A DNA stretch of 45,020 bases from Thermoanaerobaculia bacterium. Its GTDB lineage: Bacteria > Acidobacteriota > Thermoanaerobaculia > Multivoradales > JAHEKO01. The position numbers and the translations under genes are program-made. The stretch spans positions 1 to 45,020 of the forward strand of contig CALZIK010000017.1 in NCBI GenBank assembly GCA_945787635.1, written 5' to 3'. Shown one piece after another: positions 9,165 through 16,354 of this stretch (the stretch's first letter is position 1; each line of letters starts with the position of its first letter). The notes beneath the pieces were generated by a model. It saw nothing but the letters and a program-made list of their open reading frames with translations, ran no database searches and had not been told where the DNA came from.

Positions 9165-10577
9165 GTGTTCGAGCCAGTCACCCTGCCGGGTTGGCTCGTC
9201 GCCGGCTTGATTCTGGCGACGGCCTGGCTGATGCTGGAGCGTCTCTTCGTGCCCGGCGTTCGGTGGTTTCTCCGGCGGCGGGTCAATCGCGTCCTCGACG
9301 AGGTCAACACCCGGCTGCAAATCCACGTGCAGCCTTTCAAGTTGACCAAGAGGCGGGTCCTGATCGACCGGTTGATGTTCGATCCCCAGGTCCTCGCCGC
9401 GGCCGAGGAGTTCGGTCGGGTCCACGACATGCCGCGCGAGCTGGTCATGAAGAAGGCCGAGACGTATGCGCGCGAGATCGTGCCGTCCTTCAACGCCTAC
9501 ATGTACTTCCGGTTCGGCTACTGGCTATCGCGGCGGCTGGCGCGGGCCCTGTTCCGGGTGCGCCTGGGCTACTCGGACGAGGACGCGCTGGCCGAGGTCA
9601 AGCCCGACTCGACCATCGTCTTCGTCATGAACCACCGCAGCAACATGGACTACGTGCTGGTGTCCTATCTCGTCGCCGAGCGGACCGCGCTGTCGTACGC
9701 GGTGGGCGAGTGGGCACGGATTTTCCCGCTGGAGTCGCTGCTTCGCTCGATGGGCGCCTACTTCGTGCGGCGGGAGTCACGCAACGATCTCTACCGGCGG
9801 GTGCTGGCCCGCTATGTGGACATGGCGACTCGGGAAGGGGTGACCCAGGCGGTCTATCCCGAGGGAGGTCTGTCGCGCGATGGACGGCTCGGGAATCCCA
9901 AGCTGGGTCTTTTCGACTACATGCTGAGGTCGTTTGACGCCGAGTCCTCTCGCGACATCGTGTTCGTGCCCGTGGGGCTCAACTACGACCGGGTTTTGGA
10001 AGATCGGACTCTCCTGGCCGACCTCGACCCGGGCTCTCCTCGCAAGAAGGGGCTCGCGGCGGTGGCCACGACGATCGGATTCTGGGCGAAGAATTTTCGA
10101 CTTTGGCTGCGAGGGCGCTGGTTTCGGTTCGGCTACGCTTGCGTCAGCTTCGGAACGCCGGTCTCGATGCGCGCGTACCTAAGGGAACACGATCTCGATC
10201 TCGGCAAGTTGGAGCGCGCGGCGCGATTCGAGCGGGTCGGCCAGATCGCTCGCGATCTCATGAATGGGGTCGGCGAGGTGGTGCCGGTGTTGCCCGTTTC
10301 GCTGGTCGCGGCCGTCTTGCTGCGCCAGCCGGAGCGGGAGTGGACCAAGCTCGACGTCAAGTCCGAGGTCAGCAAGCTGATGGCGGAGCTCGAGCGGCAC
10401 GGAGCTCACGTTTACGTTCCCCGAAGCGACGGCGACTACGCCATCGAGGTGGGCCTGCGCGCTCTCACCCTTCGACGCGTAGTGGTCGAGACCGCGGGCA
10501 TCTTTCGGGTCCGTGACCAGGAGCGGCGGCTCCTGGAGTTCTACGCCAACTCGATCGCCCACCTCACGGGGAACTAG
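9165..10577 (+). CDS. PlsB-like glycerol-3-phosphate / 1-acyl-glycerol-3-phosphate acyltransferase, 470 aa
   Basis: This is a membrane-associated acyltransferase of phospholipid synthesis. Residues 8-27 form an N-terminal hydrophobic segment. The four-block family pattern is clear: catalytic H157-X4-D162 in NHRSNMDY, the GAYFVRR block at 197-203, the YPEGGLSRDG block at 231-240, and a later FVPVGLNYD block. The 470-residue length is well below the roughly 800 residues of enterobacterial PlsB, so this is a compact variant and the acceptor substrate is uncertain. The start is GTG at 9165; the hydrophobic segment begins soon after. It diverges from ppk2. Its TAG stop overlaps the stop of the opposite-strand phosphatase gene in a shared CTAG (10574-10577). 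Confidence 0.85.
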   Translation: MFEPVTLPGWLVAGLILATAWLMLERLFVPGVRWFLRRRVNRVLDEVNTRLQIHVQPFKLTKRRVLIDRLMFDPQVLAAAEEFGRVHDMPRELVMKKAETYAREIVPSFNAYMYFRFGYWLSRRLARALFRVRLGYSDEDALAEVKPDSTIVFVMNHRSNMDYVLVSYLVAERTALSYAVGEWARIFPLESLLRSMGAYFVRRESRNDLYRRVLARYVDMATREGVTQAVYPEGGLSRDGRLGNPKLGLFDYMLRSFDAESSRDIVFVPVGLNYDRVLEDRTLLADLDPGSPRKKGLAAVATTIGFWAKNFRLWLRGRWFRFGYACVSFGTPVSMRAYLREHDLDLGKLERAARFERVGQIARDLMNGVGEVVPVLPVSLVAAVLLRQPEREWTKLDVKSEVSKLMAELERHGAHVYVPRSDGDYAIEVGLRALTLRRVVVETAGIFRVRDQERRLLEFYANSIAHLTGN

Positions 10578-11143
10578 TCGGCGAGCATTCCTCTCACGGT
10601 GCTCTCGAGCCTGGTCATGCCGGCGGCGGCGCCGATCGCGAGGGCGTCTTCCGCGCTCGCCCCCTCGAGGTGGAAGGCCCGCAGTGCGAACGCCGCTCCG
10701 ACCCTGTTGCTGCTGCCGCAGTGAACGAGCACCGGCCGCTCGGCGGTCTCGAGGGCGAGGTCGAGCCGGCGAGCGACGTCCTCACTGAGCCCTGCGGCGC
10801 CCTCGACGGGGATCGAGATGTAGATGAGGCCGAGCTCGTCCATCCACCGGGGCTCGTCGCGCGTGCCGCGCTCGGTCGGCACTCGAAGGTTGATCACCGT
10901 GCGCAGGCCCCGCTCACGGAGCTCTTCGAAATCGTCCGCGGAGGGCTGACCGCCGGTGAGGACACCCGGCCAGGGCTCGTTGCCGTACGGTACGAGCTCG
11001 GCGAGACTTGCCTGCGTCGGGGCAGTCCCCTCGGAGGTCGCTGTCTCTTTTTGGGCGCTCGAGCCGCCTGGCGAACAGGCCCAGGTCGCAGTCAGGAAGA
11101 GAGTGATCGCAAGCTTGGAATAACGGCTAGGGGCAAACTTCAT
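10574..11143 (-). CDS. Exported DUF442/beta-lactamase-hydrolase-like phosphatase, 189 aa
   Basis: The N-terminus (residues 1-23) is an export signal ending in TWAC, which may be a weak lipobox with Cys23. A Ser/Thr/Gln-rich linker follows. The domain from about residue 55 matches the DUF442 dual-specificity-phosphatase-like fold: TGGQPSADDFEELRERGL, then TVINLRVP, then the P-loop HCGSSNR with C142 and R147. The C-X4-R spacing is one residue shorter than the C-X5-R of classical tyrosine phosphatases and resembles the CRSGTR loop of the beta-lactamase-hydrolase-like family. The reaction is probably phosphoester hydrolysis outside the cytoplasm; the substrate is unknown. The gene converges on the acyltransferase with overlapping stops and lies 74 bp downstream of the PilZ gene on the same strand. 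Confidence 0.78.
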   Translation of the reverse strand: MKFAPSRYSKLAITLFLTATWACSPGGSSAQKETATSEGTAPTQASLAELVPYGNEPWPGVLTGGQPSADDFEELRERGLRTVINLRVPTERGTRDEPRWMDELGLIYISIPVEGAAGLSEDVARRLDLALETAERPVLVHCGSSNRVGAAFALRAFHLEGASAEDALAIGAAAGMTRLESTVRGMLAD

Positions 11144-11217
11144 GCGCCGATTCTAGCTGTTTCACCGCAGTCAGACTCTTCGCGCGGGGACGCCGGGCGG
11201 TGGCTGCCCGCGGACTG

Positions 11218-11970
11218 CTAGCGCGGGTACAGGCGCTCGTGCTCGACGAACGACTCGATGGCGTCCTCCGCACCTTCGGGAAACGACAGGAACTTCACGC
11301 CCATTCCGGCACGCGGGCTGCGCGCCGCTCCCTCGTGGCGAACGACCTGCGCGCGGCCGTGAATCGGCGTGAAGCGCTTGGGCAGCGTGAAGTTGAAGAC
11401 GAACTCGGTGCCGACCGGAAGGGGCTCGGTGCTGTCGAGCAGCATCCCGGAGCGGGAGATGTCGCGGGTCCGGCAGTGCCGGCGGCTCTGCGCGGCTCCG
11501 GTCTCGACCTCGAGCTCGACATCGAGGCGCGCCGATGCCCTGATTGCAATTCCAAGTGCGTGGCTGACGATGCGGTCGAGCTCATGGGTGCTCTTGCTCG
11601 CATCGACGAGCAGGATTCTGGAATTTTCATACGCCAGCGCGGCTTCGTATTGCATCCCCTCGGCGAGGAGCACCAGCGGCGTATCGGCGTTGAGAGAGAA
11701 TCTCTGGGTCATGCCGCTGGCGAGGGCCGGTACGCTGAGGTCGGTCAGCGGAACGCGGGCGAGGATCAAGGCGAACCGCTGCTGCGCGGCGGCCTCGAGA
11801 CCCTGCTGGCCGGTCCCGACCCGGAGGCTGGGGAGGCCGGTGCGGCTCAGGAAACTGCCGAAAAAGTACCGGGCCTCCTCTTCCGACGCCACGACGAGGA
11901 GCTGCTTTTGCGCTGCGGGGACTGCGGTTGGCACGCCGACAGCTTCGCCCGGATCCCCCGACGGTGACAA
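11218..11970 (-). CDS. PilZ-domain protein with degenerate receiver-like N-terminus, 250 aa
   Basis: Residues about 22-135 have the hydrophobic beta/alpha rhythm of a response-regulator receiver domain, but the phospho-acceptor position after strand 3 reads LILARVP, with Ala where Asp is expected. Residues about 143-245 form a PilZ domain with an RASAR arginine motif and the DISRSGM motif, which in this family bind cyclic di-GMP. The protein is therefore a likely cytoplasmic c-di-GMP effector whose N-terminal domain does not depend on phosphorylation. The start is uncertain: the longest frame begins with TTG at 11970, and a GTG at 11934 would give 238 residues and leave both domains whole. 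No GGDEF or EAL gene lies in the window. The same-strand operon that includes psuG ends 65 bp upstream. Confidence 0.82.
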   Translation of the reverse strand: MSPSGDPGEAVGVPTAVPAAQKQLLVVASEEEARYFFGSFLSRTGLPSLRVGTGQQGLEAAAQQRFALILARVPLTDLSVPALASGMTQRFSLNADTPLVLLAEGMQYEAALAYENSRILLVDASKSTHELDRIVSHALGIAIRASARLDVELEVETGAAQSRRHCRTRDISRSGMLLDSTEPLPVGTEFVFNFTLPKRFTPIHGRAQVVRHEGAARSPRAGMGVKFLSFPEGAEDAIESFVEHERLYPR

Positions 11971-12035
11971 TGGCGCAGTTCACACGCGCCTGGGCTCGAT
12001 GAAGGCAGCTCTTGCCGCGTCATATGGTCGTTTGG

Positions 12036-12962
12036 CTATTCACGCTCGCCGGTCAGCTCCAAAGCCAGCCGGGCCGCGAGTTCGGCGTTGTTCGTGAGGA
12101 GCGCTCGGTTGCACGCAACGCTCCGGCCGTGGGTGGCGCGATTGATCCTGTCGAGCAGAAACGGCGTCACGAAGCGGCCGCGGGCGGGCTCCCGCTCGAG
12201 GGCGCTCAGGGTCTCGGCTAGAGCGTTTTCATACAGCTCCTCGGGCATCTCGGACTCGGGAGGAATCGGATTCGAAACCAGGATCCCGGTCGCTCGGCCG
12301 GTCTGTCGACCAAGCGCGAGATGGATCCGAATGACACGCGCCAGCTCGAGCACGGTGTCGCACCGCGCATCGACGGGCAGGCCGCTGTCGCGGCGGTAGA
12401 ACGCTGGGAAGGTGTCGGTCGTGTATCCGAGAACGGGTACGCCTCGGGTCTCCAGGCTCTCGAGCGTTCTCGGCAGGTCGAGAACCGCCTTGGCTCCCGC
12501 GCAGACGACCGTGACCGGGAACCTCGCCAGGGCTGTGAGGTCCGCTGAAACGTCGCCGGTTCGCTCGGCGCCGCGATGGACGCCACCGATACCGCCGGTT
12601 GCGAAAACGCCGATGCCGGCGAGGTGAGCGAGCACCATGGTCGCCGCAACAGTGGTCGAGCCCGGCTCGCCGGCCGCCAGCACCGGAGCGAGGTTGCCGA
12701 GGTTGACTTTGGCCGCGCTCGAGCTCGCCAGGCGCTCCAGCTCGGCACTGGAAATTCCGATCCGAGCCCGTCCGTCGAGAATGCCCACGGTGGCCGGTAC
12801 TGCGCCCCGCTCTCGAATAAGCGATTCGAGCTCGAGGGCGACTTCGACTCCCAGCGAGTGGGGGAGACCGTGGGTCACGACCGTGGTCTCGAGCGCGACC
12901 ACCGGCAGCCCGGTTGCCAGGGCTGCTTCGACCTCGGGTGAGACAGCGAGAAGGCTGTTCAT
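12036..12962 (-). CDS. psuG: Pseudouridine-5'-phosphate glycosidase, 308 aa
   Basis: PsuG splits pseudouridine 5'-phosphate into uracil and ribose 5-phosphate in the cytoplasm, breaking a C-C glycosidic bond. Family landmarks are present: E25 in VALETTVVTHGLPHS, K85 in AKVNLGN, the GIGGVHRGAE loop near 124-133, GDVSADLTAL near 136-145, and K158 in CAGAKAVLDL, matching the Schiff-base lysine of the E. coli enzyme. The 308-residue length is normal. The ATG overlaps the stop of the upstream PfkB kinase by 4 nt (12959-12962), indicating translational coupling. It is the last gene of a btpA-like / pfkB / psuG operon on the minus strand. Confidence 0.94.
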   Translation of the reverse strand: MNSLLAVSPEVEAALATGLPVVALETTVVTHGLPHSLGVEVALELESLIRERGAVPATVGILDGRARIGISSAELERLASSSAAKVNLGNLAPVLAAGEPGSTTVAATMVLAHLAGIGVFATGGIGGVHRGAERTGDVSADLTALARFPVTVVCAGAKAVLDLPRTLESLETRGVPVLGYTTDTFPAFYRRDSGLPVDARCDTVLELARVIRIHLALGRQTGRATGILVSNPIPPESEMPEELYENALAETLSALEREPARGRFVTPFLLDRINRATHGRSVACNRALLTNNAELAARLALELTGERE

Positions 12963-13885
12963 CGCGGCACTCCGCTTCCGAACCACTCGAGCAGGCGCGA
13001 GCGCGATTGCGATTCGCGGGCTTCGAGAAGGGCTGAGGCGCCCCGCCCTTCGAGTGCGAAGCTCGCCGAGACGACCCCCTGGCGGAGAGCCTCTTCGAGA
13101 GGCCGGCCCTGGGCCAACCCGGCGAGGAGCCCGCCCGCTAAGGCATCGCCGGCACCCGTGGGGTCGACGATGTCCGAGCTTCGCGCCGCCCACTCCGCGA
13201 CCGAGCGCGCGACGGGGTCGTAGGCCACGCCACCGAGAGCGCCGCGCTTGAGCACCAGGAGGCGCAACCGGCTGGCCGTGCCAGGCTCGCCCGCGAGGGT
13301 TCGAAGCACCTCGGCCGGCTGGTCGAACGCACCGGGGATCAGGACCTCGTCCTCGCTCAACAGAACGGCATCGGCGCGGTGGAAGGCGCTACGGCATCGG
13401 TCGATGGAGGCTTGATCGACCAGCTCGAACGGGTCGAGCGAGACCAGCGGGCTTCGGGCTCGGAGGGGTGCGTCGAGCCACTCTTCCTGGACCGCAAGCG
13501 GCATGGGCGCGAGGTGCATCGCCGCGGTGCGCCAGCTCACCGGGAGCTCTCCCGGCCGCGGCGACATCTGCGAGTGGGTGGGCGTGTCGAGCCGGTGCAC
13601 CACCTGGCGCCGGCGACCTTCGTAGAGAAGCCAGGTTCGCATGCCGGGTCCCAGAACTCGCCGGACACCGGCGAGGTCGATGCCGCGACCTTCGAGGGCT
13701 CCAAGGATCGCCGCGGGGTAGTCCTCGCCGACGACGCTCCCGATCCCCACTTCGATGCCCCACAACCTGGCTCCCAGGGCGGCGTAGAGCGCTGCGCCGC
13801 CCGGTTGTCCGATCGACGTTGTGCCGTCCTCATAGACGATGTCGTCGACGATCAGGTTGCCGAGAATGACCAGCTCGGGGTTCAC
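12959..13885 (-). CDS. PfkB-family carbohydrate kinase, probable pseudouridine kinase, 308 aa
   Basis: This is a ribokinase-fold kinase. The N-terminal GG motif (GQPGGAALYAALGA) and the C-terminal signature DPTGAGDALAGG at 241-252 are present, with D247 as catalytic base and an anion hole formed by GAGD. The neighbour psuG, coupled by a 4-nt overlap, needs pseudouridine 5'-phosphate as substrate, so this kinase is the likely source of it (PsuK role). The sequence alone fixes only the PfkB family; sugar or nucleoside kinase activity remains possible. The start codon is GTG at 13883-13885, overlapping the stop of the upstream BtpA-family gene (GTGA). Confidence 0.88.
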   Translation of the reverse strand: MNPELVILGNLIVDDIVYEDGTTSIGQPGGAALYAALGARLWGIEVGIGSVVGEDYPAAILGALEGRGIDLAGVRRVLGPGMRTWLLYEGRRRQVVHRLDTPTHSQMSPRPGELPVSWRTAAMHLAPMPLAVQEEWLDAPLRARSPLVSLDPFELVDQASIDRCRSAFHRADAVLLSEDEVLIPGAFDQPAEVLRTLAGEPGTASRLRLLVLKRGALGGVAYDPVARSVAEWAARSSDIVDPTGAGDALAGGLLAGLAQGRPLEEALRQGVVSASFALEGRGASALLEARESQSRSRLLEWFGSGVPR

Positions 13886-14703
13886 GTGCCGGTTGCCGAC
13901 TCGCCGAAAGCGCCGACCATTGCCTCCAGCCGCGCGGGATCCGGCGGATTCGACCAGAGACCGTCCACTTTGAGTGAGGAGCCCACGATGAGCGCGTCGG
14001 CTTGTCGATACTGTCCGACGTTGTCCGACGTGACGCCGGATCCGACCAGAGTCGCAATACCGACGCCGGCGTGAACGGCCTCGACGTCCGACGCATCCGT
14101 TGCCCGAGCGGTGGCCGCGCCGGTGACCACGACGCCGTCGGCGAGGAAGAACTCCGCGGCTCGGGCCGTTTCCAGGAGATCGACATCGGCGGTCAGCGCG
14201 TGGGAAGAGTGCTTCTTCTTGATATCGGCGAACACACGGATCGATTCGGCGCCGATCGACCTGCGGTAGCGGAGAAGCTCTCCGGCGTCGGATTGGAAGA
14301 GTCCTTCGTCGGCGACATGGGCGAAAACCCAGCCCTCGACCCGAACGAATGCGGCGCCGCTGGCTTGTGCCACGGCGAGGGCTTCGCGATTGGCACCGGC
14401 GAGCACCTGTATCCCGAGCGGGATCCCGACCGCCCGGGTGACGGCGCTGGCCGCGGCGGTCATGGCGGCCACGACCTCCGGCCCCACCGAGCGCCGAAGA
14501 TATGGCCGATCGTGCATATTCTCGACGATCAAGCCGTGAAATCCGGCGTTGCGCAGGAGGCTCGCTTCGTCGACTGCTCGGGCGACGATCTCCTCGAGCG
14601 AGAGCTGATGAGAGGGAGTTCCGGGCAGCGCCTGCAGATGTATCACGCCGATGAGAGCGCGCTCGACTCCGAAAAGAGACGAGATCACGGCCTTGTCGTC
14701 CAT
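13882..14703 (-). CDS. BtpA/SgcQ-family TIM-barrel protein, 273 aa
   Basis: The sequence follows the BtpA family: GVIHLQALPGTP near the start, ENMHDRPYLR around the first third, a central GVQ/GIQVLAGANREAL-type strand, DIKKKHSSHAL, and the C-terminal VGSGVTSDNVGQYRQADALIVGSSLKVDG, which resembles a TIM-barrel phosphate-binding end. BtpA was first linked to photosystem I assembly in cyanobacteria; homologues such as SgcQ sit in sugar-utilisation operons of heterotrophs. There is no sign of photosynthesis here. As first gene of an operon with a PfkB kinase and psuG, it more likely handles a nucleoside or sugar phosphate; this is inference. The ATG at 14703 is chosen; ATGs at 14724 or further upstream would add a short unconserved extension. 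Confidence 0.82.
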   Translation of the reverse strand: MDDKAVISSLFGVERALIGVIHLQALPGTPSHQLSLEEIVARAVDEASLLRNAGFHGLIVENMHDRPYLRRSVGPEVVAAMTAAASAVTRAVGIPLGIQVLAGANREALAVAQASGAAFVRVEGWVFAHVADEGLFQSDAGELLRYRRSIGAESIRVFADIKKKHSSHALTADVDLLETARAAEFFLADGVVVTGAATARATDASDVEAVHAGVGIATLVGSGVTSDNVGQYRQADALIVGSSLKVDGLWSNPPDPARLEAMVGAFGESATGT

Positions 14704-14843
14704 GGCGTCGAGGCTAGCAAACATCGGCCGGCCCCGGGTGGCGCTCGGCTCTCTCATACGCTCGGGGAAAGCGGTATGCTGGGGTCCGAGCCCGCCGCTC
14801 TCCGCTTGCCTGCCCTTCCGGTGAGTCACCCGAGGAAACCAGT

Positions 14844-16319
14844 ATGAAACGCCTAACGATCATCTCTCTGCTGCTAAGCGCGCTGGTCGTCACCGCATGC
14901 CCAGAGCCGACCGTCGAAGTCGAGACGGTCCCGAAGGTTCCGGTCACGACCTCGTCCAAGAAGGCGCTCAAGTACTTTCTGGTCGGGCAGCAGCTGGCCG
15001 ACAAGCTGCGGTTTGCCGATGCTCGGGACGAGTTTCTTCGGGCGATCGATGAAGACCCGCAGTTCGCACTCGCCTACCTCTATCTCGCCACCAACTCGGT
15101 GTCGGCGAAGGAGTTCTTCTCGTCCTTTAAAAAGGCCGTCTACCTGGCCGACGAAGTGTCGGAGGGAGAGCGCCATTGGATCCTGGGGCAGGACGCGGGC
15201 AATCGCGGCAAGCCGGAAGAACAGCTCGCCCACTACGAGGCGCTACTCGATCTCTATCCCGAGGATGAGCGAGTTCACAACCTCCTGGGCATCTACTACT
15301 TCGGGCGCCAGGAGTATGACCCGGCGATCGAGCATTTTGCCAGAGCGATCGAGATCGAGCCGACATTCTCCCAGGCGTACAACATGCTGGGGTACGCGAA
15401 GCGCGCGCTAGGCGACTACGAGGGCGCCGAGTGGGCCTTCAAGAAGTACATCGAGCTGATCCCTGACGAGCCCAATCCTTATGATTCTTACGCCGAGCTC
15501 CTGATGAAGATCGGCCGTTTCGAGGAGTCGATCGAGAACTATCGCAAGGCGCTCGAGAAGAACCCGCAGTTCGTCTTTTCCTTCGCGGGAATTGGAAACA
15601 ACCAGATGTTCGCCGGCGATTTCGAGGCCGCCCGGGCGACGTTTGCCGAGCTACTGGGCCGTGCGCGCAACAACGGCGAGCGCCGTACCGCGCACTTCTG
15701 GACAGCGGTGTCCCATGTGTTCGAAGGCGATCAGGCCGGCGCGGTCGCGGCCGCCAAGGAGATGGCGGCGATCGCCGAGGCGGAAGACGATTTTGCCGCC
15801 CTTTCCGGGGACGCGAACCTGATTGGCAACATCCTGCTCTACATGGGTTCGCCGGGCGAGGCCTTGAGTGAGTTTCGCCGGGGCGTGGAGCTGGCGGAGC
15901 AGGCCGACGTGAACGAAGACGTCAAGGAGAACGCCAGGCGGAACCTGGCGTACCACGAGGCGCGAGTGGCGATCTACTCGGGAGATCTGGCTGCGGCTTC
16001 CGAAAAGAGCGACTTGTTTCGTGCCGCCGCCGCGGCCGTGGGCCTTCCCGGCGAAATGCGGCGCTCGCACGAGCTCGACGGCATGCTGGCGCTCGAAGCG
16101 GGCGATCCCGCCGCGGCTCTGGTCGAGCTCGAGCAGGCGAACGCCCAGAACCCGATCGTGCTGTTCTGGATGGCAAGGGCCGCATTCGAGCTCGCCGACG
16201 TCGACAAAGCGCGGGATCTGGCTGACCAAGCCGCCCACTTCAACCAGCTCACACCGAACTTCGCCTTCATCAAGAGCCAGGCCGATCGCCTGGTCGAGCA
16301 AATCGCCGCCGCCGAGTAA
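14844..16319 (+). CDS. TPR-repeat lipoprotein, 491 aa
   Basis: Residues 1-19 are a lipoprotein signal ending in VTAC (Cys19). The rest is almost entirely TPR-like helical pairs. Clear units occur near residues 40-75, 135-230 (NLLGIYYFGRQEYDPAIEHF, then AYNMLGYAKRALGDYEGAEW) and 230-265. A less regular helical half runs to the end. It should be tethered to a membrane on the periplasmic side and act as a protein-binding scaffold. The stop lies 35 bp before the oligopeptidase gene on the same strand, so the two are probably co-transcribed. The start is divergent from the btpA-like operon across 140 bp. The fold call is firm; the function is unknown. Confidence 0.87.
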   Translation: MKRLTIISLLLSALVVTACPEPTVEVETVPKVPVTTSSKKALKYFLVGQQLADKLRFADARDEFLRAIDEDPQFALAYLYLATNSVSAKEFFSSFKKAVYLADEVSEGERHWILGQDAGNRGKPEEQLAHYEALLDLYPEDERVHNLLGIYYFGRQEYDPAIEHFARAIEIEPTFSQAYNMLGYAKRALGDYEGAEWAFKKYIELIPDEPNPYDSYAELLMKIGRFEESIENYRKALEKNPQFVFSFAGIGNNQMFAGDFEAARATFAELLGRARNNGERRTAHFWTAVSHVFEGDQAGAVAAAKEMAAIAEAEDDFAALSGDANLIGNILLYMGSPGEALSEFRRGVELAEQADVNEDVKENARRNLAYHEARVAIYSGDLAAASEKSDLFRAAAAAVGLPGEMRRSHELDGMLALEAGDPAAALVELEQANAQNPIVLFWMARAAFELADVDKARDLADQAAHFNQLTPNFAFIKSQADRLVEQIAAAE

Positions 16320-16354
16320 TCGCTCGGCGCGCGGAGTTCTCCGAGGAGTCATGC

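Noticed and set aside
11194-11210. A CGGGC/GCCCG hairpin after the PilZ gene as a terminator
   Set aside because: Only 5 bp of stem and no T-tract.
13882-14703. Photosystem assembly role for the BtpA-family gene
   Set aside because: No photosynthesis gene is in the window, and the operon partners point to nucleoside or sugar metabolism.
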